DNA from: Trichococcus alkaliphilus
GTDB taxonomy: Bacteria > Bacillota > Bacilli > Lactobacillales > Aerococcaceae
Assembly: GCF_003008695.1 (NCBI RefSeq)
Contig: NZ_PXZT01000001.1
Location: 124,001-188,000, forward strand
Length of the DNA stretch: 64,000 nucleotides
Direction of reading: 5' to 3'
A program made the position numbers and the translations under genes. Positions 45,853 to 54,862 of the stretch are shown piece after piece. Each line of letters begins with the position of its first letter. The first letter of the stretch is position 1. Under the pieces are notes generated by a model. It saw nothing but the letters and a program-made list of their open reading frames with translations. It was not told the DNA's origin and made no database searches.

Positions 45853-45888
45853 CGATCAATATACATCTTACAAGATATATATTAATCG
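45853..45888. promoter_or_regulatory. 36-bp inverted repeat, candidate operator of the OhrR-like regulator
   Basis: The left arm is CGATCAATATACATCTT; the right arm is its complement at 15 of 17 positions, around a two-base centre. It covers the -10 box of the regulator promoter and lies 33 bases before its start codon. Confidence 0.72.
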
Positions 45889-45907
45889 ATAAAATCTGGA
45901 AAGTAAA
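45879..45907 (-). promoter_or_regulatory. Promoter of the OhrR-like gene cluster
   Basis: TTTACT (45907-45902) and TAATAT (45884-45879) are 17 bases apart on the minus strand; the -10 box falls inside the inverted repeat. Confidence 0.6.
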
Positions 45908-45971
45908 ACAATCGCACTTGGAAGTGCCGCAAACTAAAAAAATTCCGAAAAAGCAATTTTACGATAGCAAG

Positions 45972-46007
45972 AAAAAAAGGATTCAGAGCGGGTGCCCTGA
46001 ATCCTTT
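45972..46007 (-). terminator. Terminator after sodA
   Basis: The stem AAAGGATTCAG / CTGAATCCTTT (one bulge) is followed on the minus strand by a run of seven T. Confidence 0.88.
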
Positions 46008-46032
46008 AAGTGGATTGCAATAACTTTGTTGC

Positions 46033-46641
46033 TTATTTTGCTGCAGCTAAACGGCTGTTGACTTCATCCCAGTTCACAAGGTTCCAGAATGCTTTGATGT
46101 ACTCAGGACGCACGTTCTTGTAGTTCAAGTAATATGCATGTTCCCATACATCAAGGCCCAAAATCGGCGTTTTGCCTTCGCTGATCGGCGAATCTTGGTT
46201 TGGTGTGGAGGTGATTTCCAATTTACCATCGGAAACTACCAGCCAAGCCCATCCGGATCCGAAACGGCCTACTGCTGCCGCAGCGAATTTTTCTTTCATG
46301 GCATCAAAGCTGCCGAATGCTTCTTCGATTCCGTCCTTGACAGCTCCTGTAGGTTCTCCGCCTGCATTAGGCGCCAAAACTGTCCAGAATAAGCTGTGGT
46401 TTGCATGTCCGCCACCGTTGTTGCGGACAGCCGTACGGATGTCTTCCGGAACGCTGTTCAAGTCAGCCAATAATTCCTCAATCGTTTTTTCAGCCAACTC
46501 AGGGTGTTTCTCCAATGCTGCGTTCACATTCGTAATGTAGGTATTATGATGTTTCTCATGATGCAAATGCATCGTTTCCTCATCGATGTATGGTGTCAAA
46601 GCGTCGTACGCGTAAGGTAATGCTGGTAATGTAAAAGCCAT
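46033..46641 (-). CDS. sodA: Superoxide dismutase, Mn/Fe family
   Basis: A 202-residue dismutase that converts superoxide to hydrogen peroxide and oxygen. Metal ligands are His27 (in HLHHEKHH), the His of [11 protein letters not shown], and Asp and His of [12 protein letters not shown]. The GGGHANH signature suggests the manganese-preferring type, as expected for Lactobacillales. AGGAGGAATTTATC precedes the ATG. It has its own promoter and terminator. It sits next to the OhrR-like cluster but is transcribed separately. Confidence 0.97.
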   Translation of the reverse strand: MAFTLPALPYAYDALTPYIDEETMHLHHEKHHNTYITNVNAALEKHPELAEKTIEELLADLNSVPEDIRTAVRNNGGGHANHSLFWTVLAPNAGGEPTGAVKDGIEEAFGSFDAMKEKFAAAAVGRFGSGWAWLVVSDGKLEITSTPNQDSPISEGKTPILGLDVWEHAYYLNYKNVRPEYIKAFWNLVNWDEVNSRLAAAK

Positions 46642-46685
46642 GATAAATTCCTCCTAAAATAGTTTAGTGATTTCTGACTGATTTC

Positions 46686-46714
46686 ACTGTATCATCAATT
46701 GCTCACTTTATCAA
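46686..46714 (-). promoter_or_regulatory. Promoter of sodA
   Basis: TTGATA (46714-46709) and TACAGT (46691-46686) are separated by 17 bases, 44 bases before the sodA start. Confidence 0.6.
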
Positions 46715-46753
46715 AAATAAAGCCTCGAAGCCGTAGCAATTTTTGATTGCTAA

Positions 46754-47572
46754 ATGAATCCATTTTCGATAGACTGGACAAGTATGATGCAGAAAGCGGT
46801 GATCACAATCTCAATCGTTAGTTTAGTCAAAGACAGTTTTATGGATCCAAAGCAATTGTTGGGTGCCAAGACATTAAAAAAAGGCCCTGCCTTTTTGCTC
46901 TTCATCTTGCTCTCACTGACCGTCAGCATCCCCCTGTTTCTGGATGGGTATGCCACGCTGCAAAAATTTTCGGCAGATGCGGGCGTGATAGCAGACAAAA
47001 TACCTTCATTCACTATTTCGGACAGCGAATTGCAGTTGGAGAATCCCTCGGAAAGAGGTTTCATTTATAAAACCGACACAGTCCTGTTGGCTTTCGATAG
47101 TCAGGAAGTTTACACACAGAGAGAAATCGAAAAAGAAATGTCATCCCCTATTTTGATTTTGAGTCTCGTATTTTCAAAGGATGCCTTCACTCTCTACGCT
47201 CAAGATGTCCCATTCAGGTTGCCCTATGAGCAGTCAGATGACCTTACGGACCAGTCGTTCAAAAAGTTGCTGGGAAATTTTTCCAGCGATCAGCTCTTTT
47301 CCGGCGTAATCATGCTCTTGTTCAGTCTTTTCATTTCTTCGTTCAGTGTGCTTCTGACGCTGTTGATTATCGCGCTGTTCGCGAATGTATTGACAGGATT
47401 CATGCGGAAAAAACTCCCGTTCCGCGAAATACTAAGGATGGCGCTGATAGCCTCCGTCGTCCCGGTGGTTTTCTTCAGCCTATTGAACGGATTCGGCCTC
47501 TACCCTATGATTCAGGATGAAGCGATTGCGCTCATCGGTATTTTCTATTTCTACAGAGCCCTTAAAGAATAG
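46754..47572 (+). CDS. DUF1189 family membrane protein
   Basis: A 272-residue membrane protein with one helix near residues 45-65 (AFLLFILLSLTVSIPLFL), an extracellular domain of about 100 residues containing IPSFTISDSELQLENP, and three or four C-terminal helices. This is the layout of DUF1189 proteins such as YvdJ of maltodextrin loci, but no sugar genes are nearby. The ATG at 46754 has no clear Shine-Dalgarno; ATG codons 11 and 12 are alternatives. A seven-base inverted repeat (46734-46752) lies directly before the start. Confidence 0.7.
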   Translation: MNPFSIDWTSMMQKAVITISIVSLVKDSFMDPKQLLGAKTLKKGPAFLLFILLSLTVSIPLFLDGYATLQKFSADAGVIADKIPSFTISDSELQLENPSERGFIYKTDTVLLAFDSQEVYTQREIEKEMSSPILILSLVFSKDAFTLYAQDVPFRLPYEQSDDLTDQSFKKLLGNFSSDQLFSGVIMLLFSLFISSFSVLLTLLIIALFANVLTGFMRKKLPFREILRMALIASVVPVVFFSLLNGFGLYPMIQDEAIALIGIFYFYRALKE

Positions 47573-47613
47573 CAGGAAAGCCGCAATTTTTCGGCAACGT
47601 CCGGTTCCACCCC

Positions 47614-47665
47614 AAAAAGAGGCCGCAGCAAATGATCTTTCGATCATCTGCTGCGGCCTCTTTTC
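47614..47665. terminator. Bidirectional terminator between the DUF1189 gene and cshB
   Basis: A long hairpin with outer arms AAAAGAGGCCGCAGCA and inner ATGATC/GATCAT pairs lies between convergent genes, with T runs on both strands. Confidence 0.92.
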
Positions 47666-47672
47666 TTATTTT

Positions 47673-48989
47673 TTACCCGTGGTTGCGGGTTTTGCTTGCT
47701 CTTCGTTTGCGTTTCTGTTGGCTGGCGATATTTTCTTTCAATTTGCGTTTGTAGCCAGGCTTCACTTGTTTCTTAGCCTTGTTTACCATTCCGCGGATGC
47801 GGTGATCGGGTTCCAATTGACTCGGAGCGTTTCTCATCTCACGGCGTTTTCTTTCGTAAGTTTCAACAAGTTGATCTTTTTCGATAGCGACTGGTTTGAA
47901 AACAACACCATACTTCTCCAGATCATCGATTGCCTTTTCTTCACCCGGTGCGTACAAAGTGATCGCAGTTCCTTTTAAGTTGCTGCGTCCCGTTCTGCCC
48001 GTACGGTGTACGAAGAATTCCATATCCTTCGGCAATTCATAGTTGATGACGTGTGAAACGCCTTCGATATCGATGCCGCGTGCCGCCAAATCAGTAGCCA
48101 CCATGAATTGGTACTCCAGATTATGGACTCTTCTCATGATGCGTTTGCGTTCACGAGCCGGCACATCGCCATGCAAGACAGCCGGCTGGATGCCACGTTG
48201 TCTCAGTCCATCAGCGATTTCCTCGACATTTTGTTTTGTATTGGCAAAAATCAATGCCAGATACGGTTCTCCCATCGTCAACACTTGATACAGAACATCA
48301 ATTTTTGCTTGTCCTTTAGTGGACAGCAACAGATTATCGATTGCCGGTGCAATGATATGTTCCGGTTTCAATTGGACAACGACAGGGTTTTCGACGTATT
48401 TCTTCAAGAAGCCCTTCAGTTTTTCTGGGATCGTAGCGGAGAATACAAGCATCTGGAGTTTCTCCGGCAAGCGGCCGGCAATCTGATCGACATCATGCAG
48501 GAAGCCCAGATCCAGCGTCATATCAGCCTCGTCAATGACCATCTTTTTAGCTGTATGGATCTTCAGTGCTTGCTCATTGATCAGGTCAAGGATCCTGCCG
48601 GGAGTTCCGATGACGATATGCGGTTGGTTGTTGACCAGTTTCGACATTTGACGTTTTTTGTCTGTGCCGCCTACGTAGCTGACGATACGGATTTCCTCGG
48701 GAGCATTTGAGACCAGCTGACTGGCTGTTTGATACAGTTGCTCAGCTAGCTCACGGCTAGGTGAAGTGATGACAACTTGGACTTCATTTTTTGTTGGATC
48801 GATGTCATCTATCAGTGGCAGCAAAAAGCTATGGCTTTTCCCTGTTCCTGTCTGCGATTGACCAATCACGCTCTTGCCTGTTCGAATGATCGGGATAATT
48901 TGTTTTTGGATATCGGTCGGTTCTTTGAAATTCAATTTGCTGATTGCCTCCAGCAAAAATGGCTTCAATTGAAAGTCTTTAAATTCCAC
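47673..48989 (-). CDS. cshB: DEAD-box RNA helicase CshB
   Basis: A 438-residue ATP-dependent RNA helicase. Motifs in order are the Q motif (FKEPTDIQKQIIP), Walker A SQTGTGKS, TPGRILD, the DEAD box VIDEADMTLD, SAT and HRTGRTGR. The C-terminal tail is strongly basic (KKQVKPGYKRKLKEN). CshB of B. subtilis helps growth in the cold. The start is GTG at 48989 with GAGGTG upstream and gives MEFKDFQLKPFLLEAI, matching the family; the frame stays open further upstream without support. Confidence 0.9.
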   Translation of the reverse strand: MEFKDFQLKPFLLEAISKLNFKEPTDIQKQIIPIIRTGKSVIGQSQTGTGKSHSFLLPLIDDIDPTKNEVQVVITSPSRELAEQLYQTASQLVSNAPEEIRIVSYVGGTDKKRQMSKLVNNQPHIVIGTPGRILDLINEQALKIHTAKKMVIDEADMTLDLGFLHDVDQIAGRLPEKLQMLVFSATIPEKLKGFLKKYVENPVVVQLKPEHIIAPAIDNLLLSTKGQAKIDVLYQVLTMGEPYLALIFANTKQNVEEIADGLRQRGIQPAVLHGDVPARERKRIMRRVHNLEYQFMVATDLAARGIDIEGVSHVINYELPKDMEFFVHRTGRTGRSNLKGTAITLYAPGEEKAIDDLEKYGVVFKPVAIEKDQLVETYERKRREMRNAPSQLEPDHRIRGMVNKAKKQVKPGYKRKLKENIASQQKRKRRASKTRNHG

Positions 48990-49180
48990 GTTTACACCTC
49001 TTGTTTTTCTTCTGCGTATTTTATGCCTTACCATTATAACACATGCGCAAGGTTTAAACCTTAATTTCAAATAAGAATTTGAAAACCAAGCGCGTAAATT
49101 TATTCGCAATATGTTTATACACACTGACGAAAGCACCCCGGCAAAGATACAGTTAACATGAAAACAGACGCTTTCTTTCA

Positions 49181-49209
49181 TTGCCAACAGTAAATGATAA
49201 TAGTATAAT
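49181..49209 (+). promoter_or_regulatory. Promoter of zwf
   Basis: TTGCCA (49181-49186) and TATAAT (49204-49209) are separated by 17 bases, 44 bases before the zwf start codon. Confidence 0.78.
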
Positions 49210-49253
49210 GATATAATGAATAGAATCTAATCACAATAAAAGGGGGGCATGTA

Positions 49254-50774
49254 ATGATTACCCAAAATACTGCTCTGTTCACTATTTTCGGAGCAACAGG
49301 TGATTTGGCTCACCGAAAACTGTATCCATCATTATTTCGCTTATACAAAAAAGGATTCATCAAAGATAATTTTGCCGTTATCGGAACAGCGCGACGGGAT
49401 TGGTCCGATGAACATTTCCGTGATGTGGTCTTGGATTCCATCAAAGATTTGACTGAGGATAAGGCAGACGCTGTTTCTTTTGCAGCCCATTTCTATTACA
49501 TCGCCCACAACGTCAACGACTCGGAACACTACGTCAAATTGAAGGTCTTGTCCGAGTCCTTGGACGCCAAGTATTCGCTGTCAGGAAACCGCATTTTCTA
49601 TCTGGCTATGTCTCCTGAGTTTTTCGGCATCATTGCCGAAAAACTGAAGGAACAAAAACTGATCACAGAAGACGGCTTCAACCGTTTGATCATCGAGAAG
49701 CCTTTCGGGCGCGATTTCGAATCCGCAGATGCGCTGAACACTAAGCTGCGCAAATCGTTTGACGAGAACCAAATCTTCCGTATCGATCATTATTTGGGCA
49801 AAGAAATGGTGCAGAACATCTCTGCCGTACGATTCTCCAATATGATTTTCGAATCGTTGTGGAACAACAAGTACATCGACAATGTTCAGATCACCCTCTC
49901 CGAGACTGTAGGCGTTGAGGAACGCGGTGCTTATTACGACAACAATGGCGCTTTGCGCGATATGGTGCAAAATCATATCCTTCAAATCGTTGCCTTGTTG
50001 GTTATGGAACCGCCGCTGTCTTTGCAAGGCGAAGATGTCCGTTCCGAGAAAATTAAAGCACTTCGTTCCCTGCGTCTGTACAACACACCCGAAGAGGTCA
50101 ACCGCAACTTTATCCGGGCCCAGTACGCCGGAAACCCGGCAAAAGCGTTGCAAGCCTACCGGGAAGAACCTAACGTCAATCCTGCTTCATCAACCGAAAC
50201 CTTTGTTGCCGGCAAAATATTAGTCGATAATTTCCGTTGGAAAGGCGTTCCTTTCTACATCCGGACCGGCAAACAAATGGCTTCAAAAGAAACATACATC
50301 CATATCCAGTTCAAACACGTATCGATGAATATCTTCCCTACAGAAGGCGTCGACGAAATTGCTGAACCAAACGTATTGACCATCCATGTTTCTCCGCTGG
50401 AAGGCTTCTCCTTACGCCTGAACGCCAAACGGGTCGGCCAAGGAACTGAGATGAAAAATATTCGCATGCACCACATCTATGATGAGGAAACGCAGGCAAA
50501 CAGCCCTGAAGCCTATGAACGCCTCTTATTGGATTGCCTGAACGGCGATCCGACAAACTTTTCCCACTGGGATGAAGTCGCACAATCTTGGCACTTCGTT
50601 GATGAAATCCGCAAAGTTTGGGACGCCCAAGAAGATTGCACGGATACCCTTTTCGCGTATGAGAGCCACTCGATGGGACCAAAAGAAAGCGAAGCTTTGC
50701 TTGAGCAGGACGGATTCCACTGGACTGAATTCAACTGGAGTCAAAGTTATAAAGAAAAACAGGAAAACGAATAA
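49254..50774 (+). CDS. zwf: Glucose-6-phosphate 1-dehydrogenase
   Basis: A 506-residue enzyme that opens the oxidative pentose phosphate pathway and yields NADPH. The dinucleotide motif IFGATGDLAHRKLYPSLF and the substrate signature RIDHYLGKE are intact. GGGGGG lies six bases before the ATG. It has a strong promoter and terminator and is transcribed alone. The next enzyme gene (phosphogluconolactonase) is not in this window; gnd is at 29-30 kb. Confidence 0.97.
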   Translation: MITQNTALFTIFGATGDLAHRKLYPSLFRLYKKGFIKDNFAVIGTARRDWSDEHFRDVVLDSIKDLTEDKADAVSFAAHFYYIAHNVNDSEHYVKLKVLSESLDAKYSLSGNRIFYLAMSPEFFGIIAEKLKEQKLITEDGFNRLIIEKPFGRDFESADALNTKLRKSFDENQIFRIDHYLGKEMVQNISAVRFSNMIFESLWNNKYIDNVQITLSETVGVEERGAYYDNNGALRDMVQNHILQIVALLVMEPPLSLQGEDVRSEKIKALRSLRLYNTPEEVNRNFIRAQYAGNPAKALQAYREEPNVNPASSTETFVAGKILVDNFRWKGVPFYIRTGKQMASKETYIHIQFKHVSMNIFPTEGVDEIAEPNVLTIHVSPLEGFSLRLNAKRVGQGTEMKNIRMHHIYDEETQANSPEAYERLLLDCLNGDPTNFSHWDEVAQSWHFVDEIRKVWDAQEDCTDTLFAYESHSMGPKESEALLEQDGFHWTEFNWSQSYKEKQENE

Positions 50775-50777
50775 ACT

Positions 50778-50821
50778 AAAGGCCGGACAAAAGCGTCGTT
50801 TCGCTTTTGTCCGGCCTTTTT
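50778..50821. terminator. Bidirectional terminator between zwf and nrnA
   Basis: Perfect 18-base arms (AAAGGCCGGACAAAAGCG) around a six-base loop with flanking T runs. Confidence 0.92.
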
Positions 50822-50839
50822 CGGTTCAAATCTGCTACA

Positions 50840-51802
50840 TCAATGCGTATTCTGCCATTCGATCGCCAATTCTTCCAATTCCAAAATGATGTCGTTTATT
50901 TCCGCCTCATCCTTAGCATTCGCTCCGCTCGCAAGCGGGTGGCCGCCTCCGCCATGCCGTTTGGCTACTTCATTGATGATCGGACCTTTTGAGCGCAATC
51001 GGCAACGATAGGTACCGTTCGGTTGCTCCACAAAAATTCCCCAGCATAAAACGCCCTCTACTGTGCCCGGCAAAGGGACAACCGGTGCGGTGTCGCTGTC
51101 GATTGCGCCGAATTTCCCAAGGATTTCTTGGGAGAGGATGATGCTGGCGACCCCGACGTCATTGATCGTCAAACTCTGCAGGACGAACCCTGATAAATTG
51201 GCCGTTTTCAAAGAATTTGTGTTCATCATTTGACTGATGTCCGAAGCGGAAAAATCAAACTGCATCAATTTCGAGGCAATCTCCATAGTCACTGCCGTAG
51301 TCGCCGGATAGAGGAATCTGCCCGTATCGCCGACGATGCCGGCATATAAAAGCCTCGCCGCTGCATCATTCATCGGCAGCGTATCCTCAGTTGAAAAGGA
51401 AATCTTTGCGATGATTTCGCTGCAGCTGCTGGCATGCGTCTCCACAAGGCAAATATCTCCGTAGGGGTCTTCATTCGGATGGTGATCGATTTTGATCAGA
51501 TAATCACCTTTAACAAAACGTTTGTCGCTGACTCTTGGCTGATTCGCTGTGTCCGTGACAATCACCAAGGCACCTTCATAGGCCTCATCCGGAATGCTGT
51601 CCATGCTGCCGAGGTAGGAAAGGCTGTCTTCATTTTCGCCGGCAACGAATACTTTTTTCTCAGGATAGGCTTGCTTGATCAGGCTGGCAAGGCCGTTCTG
51701 CGAACCCAAAGCATCCGGATCCGGACGCAGGTGCCGGTGGATGATGATGGTTGCGTACTCTTGAATTTTACTGACTATGTCTGCATAAATCGGATTTTCC
51801 AC
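50840..51802 (-). CDS. nrnA: DHH/DHHA1 phosphoesterase NrnA-like (nano-RNase, pAp phosphatase)
   Basis: A 320-residue bifunctional enzyme that degrades very short RNAs and dephosphorylates pAp. Metal motifs are HLRPDPDALGS, VIVTDTANQPR and IDHHPNED, and the DHHA1 substrate motif is RHGGGGHPLASGA. The start is GTG at 51802 with AGGAGG seven bases upstream. It is 11 bases after ytoI; ytkL-ytoI-nrnA(ytqI) is the same order as in B. subtilis. Confidence 0.93.
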   Translation of the reverse strand: MENPIYADIVSKIQEYATIIIHRHLRPDPDALGSQNGLASLIKQAYPEKKVFVAGENEDSLSYLGSMDSIPDEAYEGALVIVTDTANQPRVSDKRFVKGDYLIKIDHHPNEDPYGDICLVETHASSCSEIIAKISFSTEDTLPMNDAAARLLYAGIVGDTGRFLYPATTAVTMEIASKLMQFDFSASDISQMMNTNSLKTANLSGFVLQSLTINDVGVASIILSQEILGKFGAIDSDTAPVVPLPGTVEGVLCWGIFVEQPNGTYRCRLRSKGPIINEVAKRHGGGGHPLASGANAKDEAEINDIILELEELAIEWQNTH

Positions 51803-51813
51803 TTGCTGACCTC

Positions 51814-53136
51814 CTACGATTTTTCCATCAGTTGGCAAATGACGATTGCTTTGCTGACCAGTGAATTTTCTAAATAGACCTCGACATCCAATTTGGATGA
51901 TCTTCTGCCCAATTCCAATATTTTTGAACGTATCTCGATGACGCTGTCTATCTGGATCATCTTCAATTGATAGATGTCCATCTGCTCGATGACAGCATTC
52001 CGTTTCTGTAAGGTATACAAGATTTTTTTGGTAGTGCTCGCTAACACCTCGCTCAGCACTCCGAACGACACAGTCCCGAGACTGTTCGTCATTTGCGGTG
52101 TGATCCGGAAGCGATAAGCAGGTAGGCTGTCGCCTTCTTCCGAGCTGGTCAAGGATAGGTTTTCTACGACTTGGTCCTCAATCGTGTTGCCGACTTGCGG
52201 CTGCCGCTGCGCAAGCTGCATGGCCTTCATGACATCCTGACGCGAAATGATGCCTAGCAGCTGCAGGTTATCTTTCACGACAGGCATCACTTCCAAGCCA
52301 TCCCAGATCATCCGGTGCGCTACGCTCGCCACACTCATGTGCGTTTTTGCGACTATCGGATCCCGGGTCATTACCCGTTCCAGCGAAAGAGTATCTGCTT
52401 TTCCAAGGATGTCCTTCGCCGTGATGATGCCCACAAGACGCATATTATGATTGACGATTGGGAAACGCGAGTGGGTGGTTTCGGTATTGAGATTGCGGTA
52501 TTGGAAAACGGTGTCGTCCAATGAGAGAAATTTCGTCTCATCAATCGGGGTGTAGATGTCCTCCACCAGCATAATTTCCTTTTTGATCAGTTGATCCGTC
52601 ATGGCACGGTTGATCATTGTCGCTACGGTAAAGGTGTCATAGGTCGTGCGCAGTATCGGCATTTCGACCTGATCCGCCAAATGGACGATGCTCTCATCCG
52701 TATCGAATCCCCCCGTAATCAGGACTGCTGCGCCTTTCTCCAATGCGAATTCCTGGATGTCATTCCGGTTACCGACGATCATAAGTGATCCGGGTGAAAT
52801 GTATCGCTCCATCGCTTCGCGTTGCATCGCGCCGATGATGAATTTGCTCAAAGTCTTGTCCAGGCCTTTCTTGCCGCCCAAAATATCCCCATCGATGATT
52901 TTGCAGATCTGACCGAAAGTCAGCGTTTCGATGTTTTCTTTCGACTTGCGTTCGATCCTGATGGTGCCTACACGCTCGATGGTTGAAACCAATCCGATGT
53001 TCTCTGCATCCTTGATGGCTCGGTAAGCTGTGCCTTCAGACATGTTCAAATTCTTTGCTATCGTGCGGACGGAAAGTTTTTCCCCGACCGGCAGCGTTTC
53101 GATGTATTGAATGATTTGCTCGTGTTTCGTTGCCAT
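51814..53136 (-). CDS. ytoI: YtoI-like regulator: HTH, DRTGG, two CBS and hotdog domains
   Basis: A 440-residue cytoplasmic protein with four modules. Residues 1-65 form a GntR-like winged helix (SVRTIAKNLNMSEGTAYRAI), about 75-190 a DRTGG domain, about 195-315 two CBS domains (PIVNHNMRLVGIITAKDIL and PVVKDNLQLLGIISRQDVM), and about 330-440 a hotdog/thioesterase-like fold. CBS pairs usually bind adenine nucleotides, so it may sense energy state or a second messenger; the targets are unknown. It lies 23 bases after ytkL and 11 before nrnA. Confidence 0.88.
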   Translation of the reverse strand: MATKHEQIIQYIETLPVGEKLSVRTIAKNLNMSEGTAYRAIKDAENIGLVSTIERVGTIRIERKSKENIETLTFGQICKIIDGDILGGKKGLDKTLSKFIIGAMQREAMERYISPGSLMIVGNRNDIQEFALEKGAAVLITGGFDTDESIVHLADQVEMPILRTTYDTFTVATMINRAMTDQLIKKEIMLVEDIYTPIDETKFLSLDDTVFQYRNLNTETTHSRFPIVNHNMRLVGIITAKDILGKADTLSLERVMTRDPIVAKTHMSVASVAHRMIWDGLEVMPVVKDNLQLLGIISRQDVMKAMQLAQRQPQVGNTIEDQVVENLSLTSSEEGDSLPAYRFRITPQMTNSLGTVSFGVLSEVLASTTKKILYTLQKRNAVIEQMDIYQLKMIQIDSVIEIRSKILELGRRSSKLDVEVYLENSLVSKAIVICQLMEKS

Positions 53137-53159
53137 AGTGTACTCCCTTGCTTTCTCTA

Positions 53160-53840
53160 TTATAATGAAATGAAATCTCCCGGTTGCATGATGAGTCCGA
53201 CGCCATCATCCAGCAGGGATAGAAAATCATTCGGATCCTGCTTGATCAACGGAAACGTGTTGTAGTGGATTGGAACTGCAATTCGGGGTTCCAAAAACGT
53301 AACCGCTTTGGCGGCATCTTTTGGCCCCATTGTGTAGTTGTCCCCGATCGGCAGAAATGCCACATCAATCGGATAATCTTCCCCTATCAATTTCATATCG
53401 GAAAACAGCGCTGTATCGCCAGCATGATAGATCGTTTTCCCTTCAGCGTTCAGGAGGATGCCGGTTGCCAACCCCAATGTATAAGGCAGGCCATCGACAG
53501 TCATTGCCGACCCATGGATAGCCTGTGTCAGTTTCACATATCCGAAGTCGAACTGGTGACCACCACCCGGTTGCATGCCATGTGTACGGAATCCCTTCGA
53601 GGCAAAATAGCCAGTTAGTTCAACCGTCGATATGATCAGCGGATTTGTTCTGCGCGCGATCCTTTCTGTATCACCGACATGATCGCCGTGTCCATGTGTC
53701 AACAAGATCACATCACAAGGAACCGTTTCCGGATCCAAGTCGCTCAATGGGTTTCCTGTTATGAATGGATCGATCAGCAGATGCTTTTGTTCCGCTGTTT
53801 CAATGCATAAGCAGGATTGCCCGTGAAAAGATATCCTCAT
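53160..53840 (-). CDS. ytkL: UPF0173 metal-dependent hydrolase (YtkL-like)
   Basis: A 226-residue metallo-beta-lactamase-fold hydrolase. The metal-binding motif [12 protein letters not shown] is complete, with [21 protein letters not shown] and [11 protein letters not shown] supplying further ligands. Substrate unknown. The ATG at 53840 follows GAGG by six bases; an ATG nine codons earlier lacks a ribosome binding site. First gene of the ytkL-ytoI-nrnA operon. Confidence 0.92.
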   Translation of the reverse strand: MRISFHGQSCLCIETAEQKHLLIDPFITGNPLSDLDPETVPCDVILLTHGHGDHVGDTERIARRTNPLIISTVELTGYFASKGFRTHGMQPGGGHQFDFGYVKLTQAIHGSAMTVDGLPYTLGLATGILLNAEGKTIYHAGDTALFSDMKLIGEDYPIDVAFLPIGDNYTMGPKDAAKAVTFLEPRIAVPIHYNTFPLIKQDPNDFLSLLDDGVGLIMQPGDFISL

Positions 53841-53889
53841 GCGGTTCCTCACCTTTCTCTGTGACAAAAAACTGTATTATTCAGTGTCC

Positions 53890-53919
53890 ATCGTATCATG
53901 AAACAGTTTATTAGTACAA
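53890..53919 (-). promoter_or_regulatory. Promoter of ytkL-ytoI-nrnA
   Basis: TTGTAC (53919-53914) and the extended -10 TGATACGAT are spaced 18 bases, 50 bases before ytkL. Confidence 0.5.
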
Positions 53920-53956
53920 CGAAAAGCGAGCGATAATATTTTGTTCTGCATACATT

Positions 53957-53984
53957 AAAAGGCCTTCCGCACAGAAGGCCTTTT
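53957..53984 (-). terminator. Terminator after the ZIP transporter gene
   Basis: Arms AAAAGGCCTTC and complement (one mismatch near the loop) end in TTTT on both sides, 14 bases after the ZIP stop codon. Confidence 0.75.
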
Positions 53985-53997
53985 AACTGACTATTCA

Positions 53998-54819
53998 TCA
54001 TCCTAAAGCGACGTCAAGGATCATCATGACTGTGAAGCCGACCATAAGACCCATCGTGGCAATGTCGCTGTTGCCGTTCGTTTGCGACTCCGGTATCAGT
54101 TCCTCGACGACAACAAAGATCATGGCACCGGCAGCGAATGCGAGCGCGTATGGTAGAATCGCACTCATCGAAATGACGGCGGCTGCCCCGATGACGGCTG
54201 CGATCGGCTCAACGATGGCAGAAAGCTGGCCGTAATTGAAAGCCTTCAGCCTGCTGTTCCCATCAGCCCGTATCGGCATGGACAAGGCTGATCCTTCAGG
54301 AATGTTCTGGATGCCGATACCTATAGCCAGACCGATGGCACTCAATAGCGTATTATCCTCGGATATGCCGGCTGCGACCGCTCCAAAACCGACTCCGACA
54401 GCCAAGCCTTCGGGAATGTTATGGATCGTGATCGCAAGGAACAACAACAAGTTGCGGGAAGCTTGTGTCTGCGGACCTTCCCTGTGTTCCATCGGTTCAC
54501 CCAAGTGCAGATGGGGAACGATTTTATCCGTCATGCGCAGGAACACGCCACCCAACAAAAAACCGATCGATGCCGGAACCCACGACAAGACGCCGTAGCC
54601 GTTCTCTTCGGCATGGGAAATGGATGGAGCCAATAATGACCAAAATGATGCCGCTATCATGACCCCGGCAGCGAAGCCGCTCATGACGTCAAGAACTTTG
54701 CGATTGACGGATTTGAAGAAAAATACAAATGAGGCACCTATGATGGTACAACCCCAAGTGAACAATCCCGCTATGAATGCTTGCATAATTGGATTTAATT
54801 GACTGAATGACTCTAACAT
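53998..54819 (-). CDS. ZIP-family metal transporter (ZupT/GufA-like)
   Basis: A 273-residue transporter with eight membrane helices that takes up divalent metals such as zinc, iron or manganese. The central metal path motif [14 protein letters not shown] and the second helix-5 motif [15 protein letters not shown] are intact. A short His/Glu-containing loop ([14 protein letters not shown]) precedes helix 4. GGGGAG precedes the ATG at 54819. It follows dinB by 43 bases without a terminator and is probably in the mntR-dinB transcript. Confidence 0.88.
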   Translation of the reverse strand: MLESFSQLNPIMQAFIAGLFTWGCTIIGASFVFFFKSVNRKVLDVMSGFAAGVMIAASFWSLLAPSISHAEENGYGVLSWVPASIGFLLGGVFLRMTDKIVPHLHLGEPMEHREGPQTQASRNLLLFLAITIHNIPEGLAVGVGFGAVAAGISEDNTLLSAIGLAIGIGIQNIPEGSALSMPIRADGNSRLKAFNYGQLSAIVEPIAAVIGAAAVISMSAILPYALAFAAGAMIFVVVEELIPESQTNGNSDIATMGLMVGFTVMMILDVALG

Positions 54820-54862
54820 GATTTTTATCTCCCCTTTATAATGGAATAATGAATGATTTCTG

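Noticed and set aside
49158-49182. Possible CcpA cre site upstream of zwf
   Set aside because: Only one half (ACGCTTTCT) fits the consensus; the left half does not, so the match is too weak to report.
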